Shown: positions 17,253 through 26,000 of the stretch, one piece after another
Numbering within the stretch: the first letter of the stretch is position 1
Layout: every line of letters starts with the position of its first letter
From: Paludibacteraceae bacterium
GTDB taxonomy: Bacteria > Bacteroidota > Bacteroidia > Bacteroidales > Paludibacteraceae
NCBI GenBank assembly: GCA_905233375.1
Contig: CAJOEJ010000004.1
Span: 43,300 to 107,299 of the forward strand
Length of the DNA: 64,000 nt
Direction of reading: 5' to 3'
Position numbers and translations under genes: made by a program
Notes under the pieces: model-generated
Told to the model about the DNA's origin: nothing
What the model saw: only the letters and a program-made list of their open reading frames with translations
Databases searched by the model: none

Positions 17253-17540
17253 GGACCATTTTTGGTCATTTTTGGACTAACCTCTAAAAATTTGCTCTGG
17301 CATTTTTGGCACTTTTGGCACTTTCGCCATCAATAGTGCCAAAAGTGCCATTAGTGCCATGCGATTTTTCACATTGAGATTTTGAGACTTTTGAGACACT
17401 TTCGCATAATTCGCTTAATTCGTGTACTTTACAACTGTCTCAATTGTCTCAACTGTCTCAACTGTCTCATGTAAATTTTGCATGGCGATCTTGACGTTCT
17501 TGGCGATATCGCCAATATCGCCACTTTCGCCAGTGCATTT
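17249..17540. repeat. Composite 9-bp word arrays with palindromic blocks
   Basis: Four successive blocks each repeat one short word and its complement. They are GGACC/GGTCA words (17249-17280), TTTGGCACT and AGTGCCAAA words forming a perfect 15-bp inverted repeat (17308-17322 with 17335-17349), GAGAC then four TGTCTCAAC-type units at exact 9-bp spacing (17436, 17445, 17454, 17463), and GGCGATATCGCC followed by TCGCC units at 17509, 17518 and 17527. The stretch fills most of the gap 17205-17684, which has no gene. Confidence 0.8.
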
Positions 17541-17684
17541 TTGCTCTGTCAGTTTTTACTTGTTAAAGATCACTTTTTATAGCAAAACCTTAGTGATTGC
17601 TTATATATTGCTTAATCATTCCTTATTCATTCTCGGTCCTCTCTGCCTCTATTCTTGGATGGATCATTGTGTCATTTCTTCCTT

Positions 17685-18815
17685 TTAATTCTTTTCTCTC
17701 TTCAATAGTTTTCTTAATTCTTCTGCGGATGGTAGTGCCTTATATGTGTCAGGCAATTCGTCTACGCTGCGATATGTCGCTACTCCCATCGGTTTTGATA
17801 TATCCCGTAGCGCGAACTCTACTTCTGCATTATCTTTATTACGGCAGAGTAGAATACCAACACTCGGATTTTCTTCGGGCAATCGAACTAACTCATCCAA
17901 AGCCGACAAATAATAATTCAGTTTTCCTGCATATTCCGGCTGAAACTCTCCATTCTTCAGTTCAATAGCCACAAGGCATCGCATCCTTCTGTGATAGAAG
18001 AGCAAATCAATAAACCGTTCTTTATTATTTACGATCAGCCGATATTGATTGCCCATGAAAGCAAAATCATTACCAAGCGACATCATAAATTTTCGAACAT
18101 TGTTAACTATCTGCTGCTCTACATCGTGCTCATCCACAAAATCAGGATCCTCTATATGCAAAAAGTCAAGCACATTGTCTTCCTTGAATGTCTGCATCGC
18201 TATCGTGCGTTGCTTGTCATCAGGCAATGTGAGCGCAAAGTTATTAGGCATGGAGCCTGCAGTATGATACAAATCATCCCGTAGTGCTTGCTCCAAACGA
18301 CGATATCCCCAAAACTCCTGTGCACATTTTCGTATATAAAACCACCGCTCGTCGATGTCCTTAACTTTGGATATGATAGAATAATGATGCGTAAATCCAA
18401 CAGCAAGGAAAGCGGAAATGTCCTCATTTGTTATTTCGCTCGTCACTGCCGAGTAAAATATAAACGGTTGTATTTCAGCGCTTTGGGGCATTATGTTAAA
18501 TTCGTTCGGCACTGCCGAGTGAATTTCAAACACCTCACACCATTCCTCATAAAACTGACGCATTTTTCGAATGTTTTTCTCCGAAAATCCCTTCAGTCCG
18601 GGCAGTTCTTGTTGCAGTTGATCAGAGATAGTTTGAATTGCGTTCGTGCCCCATTGGGCATTGCGGCTCTGCTCCGAAATATATTTGCCGATGGAATAGT
18701 ACAAGCCCAGCACCTCGCCGTTCATTTGACGAGCTGCACGGTAGCGACAAACCACAATAGCTTGCTTAATCGCCTTTACCGCTTGCGCATAATCTGCTTT
18801 TATTATCTGTTCCAT
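17685..18815 (-). CDS. DUF1016 (YhcG-type) PD-(D/E)xK nuclease-like protein
   Basis: The 376-aa protein matches the YhcG/DUF1016 family in length and layout. An N-terminal helical domain (residues ~1-180, with KGFSEKNIRKMRQFY) is followed by a nuclease-like C-terminal domain. The PD-(D/E)xK residues appear as D270 and E285-L-K287 (FIDLLFYHRRMRCLVAIELK), with a following NYYLSALD segment typical of the family. Such genes often sit in restriction-modification or mobile islands. Here the neighbours are AAA ATPases and word arrays rather than a methylase. A 26-bp repeat brackets the gene. Likely role: DNA processing or defence, not established. Confidence 0.85.
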   Translation of the reverse strand: MEQIIKADYAQAVKAIKQAIVVCRYRAARQMNGEVLGLYYSIGKYISEQSRNAQWGTNAIQTISDQLQQELPGLKGFSEKNIRKMRQFYEEWCEVFEIHSAVPNEFNIMPQSAEIQPFIFYSAVTSEITNEDISAFLAVGFTHHYSIISKVKDIDERWFYIRKCAQEFWGYRRLEQALRDDLYHTAGSMPNNFALTLPDDKQRTIAMQTFKEDNVLDFLHIEDPDFVDEHDVEQQIVNNVRKFMMSLGNDFAFMGNQYRLIVNNKERFIDLLFYHRRMRCLVAIELKNGEFQPEYAGKLNYYLSALDELVRLPEENPSVGILLCRNKDNAEVEFALRDISKPMGVATYRSVDELPDTYKALPSAEELRKLLKREKN

Positions 18816-18835
18816 CCTTATTTTCCTTTCAATTC

Positions 18836-18861
18836 TTTTCTCTCTTACTTGATCCTTTTTT
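18836..18861 (-). repeat. 26-bp upstream repeat, second copy
   Basis: This is identical to 17227-17252 and lies just upstream of the DUF1016 gene start. Confidence 0.75.
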
Positions 18862-19004
18862 TCGACCCTTTTTGGTTATTTGGGACATACTGAAAAAGAC
18901 TGTATATAACAAAACTGACACGGAACAATGTTCTAATTTCGCGACAAAGTCGCTCGAACGATTATTTCCATGCCAGACTGATATGCAGTGTGATCGTGTG
19001 ACGA

Positions 19005-20207
19005 TTAGTACATTAGGCCAAAGAGCCACAATGGTAGTTTGTTCCCCAAAGGGAAATCAAACTCGTCTGAAGCGATGAATGCGTTTTCCGTCTGCGAGAT
19101 TTGCTTGCCGTCCTTACTTTTACCGCCGATTTCAAAGGTAAATTTATGATCAATAAGGAAGTCTCCCTTTTTGGAATACTCTACTTGGTGATTATATCCT
19201 AATTGATTACAGAAGAATGTCTCGCGAACTGTACCCATCTTGGGCTTGTCAAGAGAAAGCGCATAGAGCAGATTAGAGTTCTCCATCAGAATTTTATCCG
19301 GCTTTTGCATCTTCTTAACACTCAAATCGTCGGAGTAAAGCAAGCGAATCAGTTTAGCCTCATGTAGATATTGCAGATACGCAAGTAGAGTGACACGCGA
19401 TACTCCGATAAGAGTTGATAATTTTGTTACGTCAATTACCATTGGTACTTCTGTCGAAATCACAGCCAACAGCGCTTTAAGTTTCCGAACATTGCCAATA
19501 TCGATGCCTCGTAATTGGGGCAATTCGATATTGAGCAACAAATCAGCAGTACTCTCAACGCGTTGATAGTACGAGTCAAAACTTTCAGTTCCAAAAGGAT
19601 AGTATCCCTTTTGTAGATAATGAGGGAAAAACTCTAATGGCCTGCATTTTTTTTGTACTTCCATCGAGATATCCATGCTGTTCGTAAGAATATCGTCCAA
19701 CGTAACCTTTGGCAATTCTATGTTATGATATAATTGCATGTATTCACGAAACGATAATCCCTGCATATCGTAACTAAGGCAGCGACGGGATAAATCAGCT
19801 TGCGCATTGAGAATGTGCAATAGGGAAGAACCGGTAAAGACCACATGTAACTGTTTATAGACATCATAGATTTCTTTAATCTCTTTTGCCCAATATTGTG
19901 CATTGTGTACTTCGTCCACGAGAAGCAATTCACCGCCCTGCCGATAGAACTGTTCTGCCACATCAACCAAGTTGTGTTGAGCAAAATAAGCATTGTCCAA
20001 ACGGATATAGAGTGATTTATGATTCTCATTATTACCATAATGCAGTTTTTGGTATTGCAACATTAAAGTCGTTTTACCAACGCCACGTGCACCACGAATA
20101 GCGTTTAACCGCGATTCAGCCCATGGAATGTCGTTCATAATCGAACGAACAAACCGCAATGATGTGTCTTTTAACATCTCGTCATTTCGCCTAAATAATG
20201 CTTCCAT
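19005..20207 (-). CDS. AAA_14-type ATPase with DUF4143-like C-terminus
   Basis: The 400-aa protein carries Walker A GARGVGKT (39-46), Walker B LLLVDE (94-99) and a sensor segment VVFTGSS, followed by a winged-helix-like part (TKLSTLIGVSRVTLLAYLQYL) and a C-terminal domain of the DUF4143 kind (GDFLIDHKFTFEIGGKSK). These ATPases are widespread accessory genes in Bacteroidales with no settled function. The promoter at 20236-20267 (TACCTTTG) lies 28 bp before the ATG. A related but distinct ATPase lies at 57536, and an archaeal-type one next door at 20965. Confidence 0.85.
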   Translation of the reverse strand: MEALFRRNDEMLKDTSLRFVRSIMNDIPWAESRLNAIRGARGVGKTTLMLQYQKLHYGNNENHKSLYIRLDNAYFAQHNLVDVAEQFYRQGGELLLVDEVHNAQYWAKEIKEIYDVYKQLHVVFTGSSLLHILNAQADLSRRCLSYDMQGLSFREYMQLYHNIELPKVTLDDILTNSMDISMEVQKKCRPLEFFPHYLQKGYYPFGTESFDSYYQRVESTADLLLNIELPQLRGIDIGNVRKLKALLAVISTEVPMVIDVTKLSTLIGVSRVTLLAYLQYLHEAKLIRLLYSDDLSVKKMQKPDKILMENSNLLYALSLDKPKMGTVRETFFCNQLGYNHQVEYSKKGDFLIDHKFTFEIGGKSKDGKQISQTENAFIASDEFDFPLGNKLPLWLFGLMY

Positions 20208-20235
20208 ATTCCAAATAATTTAGAATTTCCGGCTG

Positions 20236-20267
20236 CAAAGGTACTGCTTTTTTTTGATATTACCAAA
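20236..20267 (-). promoter_or_regulatory. Promoter of the AAA_14 ATPase gene
   Basis: TTTG (20264-20267), 20 bp, TACCTTTG (20236-20243) on the minus strand. Confidence 0.75.
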
Positions 20268-20473
20268 TTTTTTAGGCAAAAAGTTTAATATAGTTAACAT
20301 TTTTGAATTAAATTTGTTAAATCTAATTAAACGAATCTTCTTTTTATTTGTTTAGTTAGCCCTATTTGCGATACAATTTTACTACTATCAGTCTTTTTCA
20401 ATATGTTAATGTTCGCTTTGCTTCTTTTTAGTGTAGCAATAAACACTATTGTTTGATGTTTTTAAATTATTAC

Positions 20474-20557
20474 TTATTTATGATAATCAATATTCACCTT
20501 TAAAGAATGTATGCTTGCTTCTTGAGCAAAACCTTCTTGAAATTCTTGCAACGTCAT
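20474..20557 (-). CDS. Possible 27-aa peptide
   Basis: A frame MTLQEFQEGFAQEASIHSLK ending NIDYHK is preceded by the same AACAAACAAT leader that precedes the ATG at 17204. The leader similarity argues that it is or was the head of an expressed gene, perhaps a truncated one. Apart from this and the array below, the region 20208-20964 holds no gene I can support. Confidence 0.3.
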   Translation of the reverse strand: MTLQEFQEGFAQEASIHSLKVNIDYHK

Positions 20558-20639
20558 ATTGTTTGTTATTTTAATTATTTTCTCAAGCATCCTTGATCCT
20601 TTTACAATTATCTCCGCGTTCTGAGAGAGTTTGTTATTC

Positions 20640-20766
20640 CCATATCGGGTGTATGTCGGGTGTATGTCGGGTCATGAACGCGACCATCACGGGACCACGT
20701 CCCGAGAACGACCTGATCACGACCTAATCAAAACCTAATCAAAACCTAATCAAAACCTAATCATTT
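20640..20766. repeat. 11-bp-period word array
   Basis: About eleven consecutive units of 11 bp are seen, in which the word drifts along the array: three GTATGTCGGGT-type units (20640-20672), then GACC-type units, then five ACCTAATCAAA-type units (20711-20765). Positions 20675-20716 form a 42-bp block identical to 55221-55262 and contain the hairpin CGGGAC-CAC-GTCCCG (20690-20704). Confidence 0.8.
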
Positions 20767-20964
20767 CATCATATCATTCATATACCTCAGTGCCTTGCGG
20801 ACACTCACCTTCCGCAAATGCGAACATTGACATATTGACATATAAAACAAGCGGCAAAACCGCTTGTTGGATTACCGCTTGCAGCGTATTGCGAAAAAAG
20901 TCGCAATGAGAATTTTCGCAATGATTATAACGAACTTTTTCGTTACGAAATTCGTCGTAATTGA

Positions 20965-22029
20965 CTATTGTCTGCTCAGCAGCCACTCCCGGAAGAACGG
21001 ATCTTCTATCTCGTAGTGGTCGGTGTAGATAACATGCCCGGAGCGTTGGAGACGCTTGAGTGCGCTATAGATAGTACTGGTCGGATAGGCTCCTGTTTGC
21101 AGCTCCGCTTTTTGAGCGAGTCGCTGCAAGATCCACATATCTGTACGGTTGAAATTGAGCCAGATTCGTTCATACCCCAGATCATGCGTCATCAGTATGT
21201 CCCGGATAGCTGCATCCATTATTGCCACCTTCTCCGGTTGGTAAGCACCCACCTGCCACATGTAAAACGCCAATTGTTGCGTGTAATACGGATGGCAATC
21301 GGTGTAGTCCAGTACTTGTTGAACCAGTTCGGCTGACTTGGCGTGGAAAACGGGTTCAAAGCGTGTTTGGAGATACTCTTCAAACTCCGGACGCGGCAGT
21401 TTCTGCAGACGCATAAGACCTCCGAAATGATAGAAGGGCGATTGGACATTCTCAAAAATGTCCGTCATCATACTCTCTTGGCTTCCTAATAAAATGTAGT
21501 TGATATGTTTCTGCTCTTGCATAATTGCCCGAAGCGTCTTTTCCAGAATTGGGGAGATAGCACGTATCTCTTGGAACTCATCCAGTATTACGACCAATCT
21601 GTCCTTCTCGGAATGAGCATTCTCCATGAGTGCGAACACATCTTCCAAAAGAATACGCTGGTCATGGGTCGGCTGGAAACCAATCTCAATCGCTCCCGTC
21701 ACTTGGTTGTTGGTGATAGTTGGGATTATACGGAACTTCATCACCTGCTGTTTGAGTTTCTCCCACGGATGAGTATGATACACTTCTGCTAATAATTTCT
21801 CTGCAAAATCAGAAATCGAAGTTATTTTCTGCAAATTGAGCCGCACGTACTGACGATTAGCCTGCTTGACGGCTTTCAGCACAAGGCTGCTCTTACCGAA
21901 ACGACGAGGACTGATTAGCACAAGATGGTTTCTGCTGTTTAAATAATGGCAGATATACTCCACTTCTTTCACGCGGTCAGTAAAGAACTCGTTCTCTACA
22001 ATAGAACCAAATTTGAACGGATTTTCCAT
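20965..22029 (-). CDS. Archaeal-type AAA ATPase
   Basis: The 354-aa protein matches the ATPase family that begins NPFxFGxxV...F.DR..E. Walker A is SPRRFGKSS (40-48), Walker B is LVVILDE (145-151), and there is an LLGSQESMM sensor-like segment, a helical middle part and a C-terminal winged-helix region (STIYSALKRLQRSGHVIYTD) ending in the family's IEDPFFREWL motif. Function is unknown; these are accessory genes. Its own promoter lies at 22108-22139. The 5' leader (22040-22110) and the 3' flank (20884-20965) share CGTTACGAA/TCGCAA words, including an identical 14-mer, as if the gene were a bracketed cassette. Confidence 0.85.
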   Translation of the reverse strand: MENPFKFGSIVENEFFTDRVKEVEYICHYLNSRNHLVLISPRRFGKSSLVLKAVKQANRQYVRLNLQKITSISDFAEKLLAEVYHTHPWEKLKQQVMKFRIIPTITNNQVTGAIEIGFQPTHDQRILLEDVFALMENAHSEKDRLVVILDEFQEIRAISPILEKTLRAIMQEQKHINYILLGSQESMMTDIFENVQSPFYHFGGLMRLQKLPRPEFEEYLQTRFEPVFHAKSAELVQQVLDYTDCHPYYTQQLAFYMWQVGAYQPEKVAIMDAAIRDILMTHDLGYERIWLNFNRTDMWILQRLAQKAELQTGAYPTSTIYSALKRLQRSGHVIYTDHYEIEDPFFREWLLSRQ

Positions 22030-22039
22030 AATTGTGTAT

Positions 22040-22107
22040 TACGATATTTGTCGCAACGAAAAGTACCGCAATATCCATTACGAAATTCTTCGTTACGAAA
22101 TTTTTCG
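22040..22107. repeat. CGTTACGAA / TCGCAA word cluster in the ATPase leader
   Basis: Palindromic TTCGTTACGAA and TCGCAA words recur in the leader. The 14-mer TTCGTTACGAAATT at 22089-22102 is identical to 20939-20952 at the other end of the gene. Confidence 0.6.
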
Positions 22108-22139
22108 CAAAGGTACAACTTTTATTTTGAAAAAGCAAA
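22108..22139 (-). promoter_or_regulatory. Promoter of the archaeal-type ATPase gene
   Basis: TTTG (22136-22139), 20 bp, TACCTTTG (22108-22115) on the minus strand. Confidence 0.75.
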
Positions 22140-22149
22140 TTTTTGAGCA

Positions 22150-22528
22150 TTTTTTTATTCACAAAAAGTAATTTTTGACCAAATCCATTCACCTATGGGG
22201 TCCCCGATGAGCGCTAACGGAGTGCACTCAGTGGGGAGAGCGGCGCAACTCCGAGTACTTTTAGCCAAGCAGTGCTTGAGCTCACGTACGAGGAGATTGA
22301 CCGCGACGGTAATCCAATATGTCAAAGATCTCTAAACACCTAAGTCCAAACAGTGACTCCACAAAAAACAGAATGCGCACTATCTGTCCGATAGTACGCA
22401 TGTATAGTTTACCCCATAGGGTCAGTTGTAACCGTGCGCGTGAAAAACGCATATGCACTATGACAACCGTTTGATTTCATGCCTAAAAGTAGTGTCTTAA
22501 CCGTTGGTACTTTTATTGTTTGTCAAAA
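22150..22528 (-). ncRNA. Structured non-coding RNA candidate (~380 nt)
   Basis: The gap 22192-22530 has no convincing protein gene but starts at a good promoter (22535-22565) and folds on paper into many stems. A closing 10-bp helix joins CCTATGGGGT (22420-22411) to ACCCCATAGG (22200-22191). Inside are hairpins GCG-ACTATC/GATAGT-CGC, GATTACCG/CGGTCAATC, CTCC..GTAC/GTAC..GGAG enclosing CAAGCA/TGCTTG, and CCCC..GAGTGC/GCGCTC..GGGG. A 5' domain has GTTGT..GTGC/GCAC..ACAAC. The size and promoter-to-stem layout suggest a stable stand-alone RNA such as a 6S-like or 'Bacteroidales-1'-like RNA. I cannot confirm the family. tmRNA and RNase P hallmarks are absent. Confidence 0.6.
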
Positions 22529-22534
22529 TCGGTG

Positions 22535-22565
22535 CAAAGTTACAACAAATTTTTGACATATGCAA
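22535..22565 (-). promoter_or_regulatory. Promoter of the structured RNA candidate
   Basis: TTG (22563-22565), 20 bp, TAACTTTG (22535-22542) on the minus strand. Confidence 0.7.
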
Positions 22566-22634
22566 GGTTTTTTGAAAATAAATTCATTTTGTCACTCATA
22601 TCTGCCATTCGGAACGTTTGGCACTATCCTCCAA

Positions 22635-22666
22635 CATCAAAGGCAGCCGTAAAGCTGCCTTTGATG
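22635..22666 (-). terminator. Terminator of peptide 2
   Basis: A 13-bp perfect stem CATCAAAGGCAGC/GCTGCCTTTGATG with a 6-nt loop lies 52 bp past the peptide stop. It lacks a long T-run. Confidence 0.7.
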
Positions 22667-22718
22667 AGTTCGAATCGCTTACGTGCGTTATATAATGTTC
22701 GCGCACGTGTACGCGGGA

Positions 22719-22853
22719 TTAATCGCCGAACATCGGATCGCCACTGGGTCCCGGATCTGGAACATCGTCTCCTTGACCAACACTGGCACAGATGATGGTA
22801 GTCGGCATCAGCTCTTCAATTGAGCTCTGCGGTTGAATATACATTGTTTTCAT
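22719..22853 (-). CDS. Small peptide 2 of the giant-gene-associated family
   Basis: This 44-aa frame, MKTMYIQPQSSIEELMPTTI to GDPMFGD, lies downstream of the 1831-aa secreted protein gene. It shares the M-K-x-M-Y-[IL]-x-P start with peptide 3 and an acidic, Gly/Pro-rich tail. A dedicated promoter (22876-22907) sits 23 bp upstream and a 13-bp-stem terminator follows, so it is an expressed single-gene unit by sequence. There is no signal peptide, membrane segment or cysteine pattern. Function unknown. Confidence 0.7.
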   Translation of the reverse strand: MKTMYIQPQSSIEELMPTTIICASVGQGDDVPDPGPSGDPMFGD

Positions 22854-22875
22854 AATTGTCCTTTCTTTTCGGCTG

Positions 22876-22907
22876 CAAATTTACTACAAAAATTTTGAAT
22901 TACCAAA
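22876..22907 (-). promoter_or_regulatory. Promoter of peptide 2
   Basis: TTTG (22904-22907), 20 bp, TAAATTTG (22876-22883). The same promoter block is found at 6340-6371. Confidence 0.75.
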
Positions 22908-22993
22908 TAAATTGACAAAATAATGCTTTTTGCTTGCAAAATTGATTGTTTTGGGCTGTTTATCTGGTGTTCACTACATTTTGCGAACGTAAT

Positions 22994-23036
22994 TTCGAGG
23001 TGAGGCGGTGTCTTGCACCGCCCCGGTGCCCTCGAA
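22994..23036 (-). repeat. Nested hairpin element, copy 2
   Basis: Outer stem TTCGAGG/CCTCGAA and inner stem GGCGGTG/CACCGCC, 47 bp past the stop of the 1831-aa gene. It is nearly identical to copy 1, as are ~220 bp around it. Confidence 0.75.
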
Positions 23037-23082
23037 GTTACATATTATGCAAATTTTTGCCGTACTTTTTGCCGATTTTACG

Positions 23083-26000
23083 TTATTTTACGAGACGACC
23101 CGTAGCGTCATACATCTTCTCGCCGCGGAGAATGTACATCTGACCGTTGATGAGTACCTTGGTACATTGTGCATCGTCACCTTGTACATTATCAATGTCC
23201 GTTGCTACCTCTGTCTGCTGAACGCTCATCGAGATACGACGGCGACCAGGAGCCAGAGCCGGTTCAGACGGGTTGATAGCATCCAGATTGATATATGCGC
23301 GGTGACTCAGGATATAAGCACTTTGAGCATATACCACCTTACGGTACTGGTTACCACTGAGGATGTACGAGCCAATCGGTACTTCAAGCGCATCTGCTGC
23401 GGTTTCGGTTGCTGCGATGTAACCAACCAGACCGTTAGCGCTCGTGGCAGGTGCATTTGCATTATCCGTGTAGAATACGCCTAACTGCTCTGCGTCATCG
23501 TTCGGCAGATAGATGTACGGAACACCTGCTACCATCGTACCATCAAGGATCTCGTCGAAGAAGATCTTCTTGGATGTCTGACCGTAGTAAGCGACCTCGT
23601 ACAACGTTGCGCCTGTCATCACACCGCCATTCTCCAAACAGATAGTACCGAAGCGACCTGCCGTCACGTCACGGGTGTAGTCAGCGTCAGCAATGTCAAA
23701 GTTGGTGTTGAAGTCCATCATAAAGATACGAACCTCAGCCGGATTACCATTAGCAAGAACACCTTCGATCAGGACATCCTTGTTAGCGGCAATATTGAAG
23801 GTCTCTGTCAGTGCATTGACACCTTGCGAGCCTCCGCCGTTTTCGCTATACTCACCGGTGAAGTCACCCACCTTGACAGCTTTCTTGGTAGAGCCGTTAC
23901 TACTATACTTAACGGTCAGAACACCAGCTACGGTAGTATGGAATTTCAGTTTGTAAACCTGCGCGCACTTGGTAACGCCGTTCACATAGTTCGGACGGCT
24001 ACCTTGATACCAGAGGGCTTGCGAGTTGAACGAAGCATCGTTCGTCAGACCTTCATTAGCCATTACGCCCGAAGCATTACCATCCGTCTTCTGTACATTA
24101 GCACCTGCATTTGCCCAATTCCATGTAATAGAACCGGTTACATTTACTTGCTCGTATTCGGTAATAACCGTTACGGTAGCGGTTGCATTGTAAACACTTG
24201 CCAAAGCATCTGTTACGACAGCCTTAACCGTTACGGTTCCTTCTGCGAGACCGCTTACTTCACCCGTTGTAGCGTTGATAGTAGCAATAGTGCCATCACC
24301 TTCACCAACAATGCTCCAAACGATGCTTGCGACATCTGCCAATTCAGGATTGATGGTCAATACCGGAGTAGTGGAACGATCAATAGCCACCTTTGCATCA
24401 GCCAAAGCAACAGAAGTTACAGGAACCAACTCTTTCTTGCAAGCGTTAATGTAATAGAGGAATACGGATGAACCTCCGCCATAAGTCGTCGTACCTACCA
24501 CTACCTGGCGATAAACACGTACAGCCTTCGTTCCTGTTGCCAATTCAACATCAACCAAAGCCTCCGGTTCGTCATTATCAACCGCCTCATAGGTAGCAGC
24601 AGAGAGGATACCATCTGCGAAGTTATCACCGGACTTACTGGAGCAAACAACTGCAAACTGATAGTTCTTGTTGCTGTCCTTCGACGAAACACCAAGTGTC
24701 AAGCCTTCGAATTGTGCGTTATCCGTAAAGTTGATTTCAGCATAACGGCTGTCCTTCGAATTCAATTTCCATGCATTGCAAGCAGTAGCTCCTTGATATG
24801 GAACCATATTTTCTTGCAAGTTTTCAAGATTCGTCGGTGTTACTTTCATCTTACCTACCGTACGTTCTTCGTCCTTAGTTGTAGGATTACTCCATGCACG
24901 ACACGGATTCTCGGTAACGACAACTTCAACTTGTGCAAAGATGTCACCGTCAGCAACCGAGGTAGCGATGATATGAGCCGTACCTGCCGCCTTACCGGTT
25001 ACAACACCGCTTGCGTCAACAGATGCCAGACTTTCGTCACCTGCCTTAACCGACCAAGTAACATTCTGATTAGCTGCCTCTTCATCGTTCGTGTCATAAA
25101 CAACAGCGCTCAGAGCGGTCGTCTCGTCTTCCTTAACGGTCAACGTACCGGAAACAACAACTTCCTTGATAGCCGGAGCCTCGGTAAGCGTTAACGTATA
25201 ATCTACCGGAGCGTAGTCACCTGTCAGATCCTCTGCATATGCACCCTTAACCGTATAAACCAACGGGGTATTGAAAGCCAATGCTGCAGGAGCAACAACC
25301 GTTGCACCGCCGTTAGCGTACGCTTTCACAGTAGCAGCGACACCTGTCAGATTTGTACCATGAGGCAACTCAAGTGCAATCGCCTTGTCCGTAATGGTAG
25401 CATAGTCATCACCGATCTTGAACTCCTCAATGAACGGAGCCATGTAACGATATACAGCGATGTACTCTACCGTCGGGTTCATCTGGCTGTTTGCCGTCTT
25501 GGTACGATAGAGATACAATTTGTCTGCATCAGCCGTCAGAGTGAAGGTGTACATCTTGGAGTGAGTGTCGAAGTTACCCTTGTTCAGATAGCTCAACGAG
25601 TCTTCTTTGGAAGCGAAAGTCTTGGTGTCGAACAACTCAACCGTCGAAGAGATATTCGACGCCTTGATAACAACCAAGTCACCGGCTTTGAAGGTCTTGC
25701 CGCCGCCCAGAGTCAAACCGAAATAGTGATCTGCGCTACCCAGTTTACCGCCATTCTGAGTGAACTTGTCAACGGTCACGTCATCCTTCCAATAGCCGTC
25801 TTTGTCAGCACCTGCCGCAGTACCATCGTGTGTAGCCTTAATCAGCTCAACACCATACTTCGGAGCGAAATAGAAACGTACATCGTAGTAGCCCCACGAC
25901 TCGTCTTGTGCCTGAACGTTAGCTTGAGCGCGGTAGCAGTTATACGGTTCACCTGCCCAAACAGCCTGTTGGATGGCTACTTGCAGTGCCTTCGTGCTAT

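Noticed and set aside
20774..20986. A 70-codon minus-strand frame overlapping the end of the archaeal-type ATPase gene
   Set aside because: It runs through the CGTTACGAA word cluster, has no family features and lacks a promoter; treated as non-coding.
22150..22528. tmRNA or RNase P RNA
   Set aside because: No tRNA-like ends or tag frame and none of the conserved RNase P core motifs were found on either strand.
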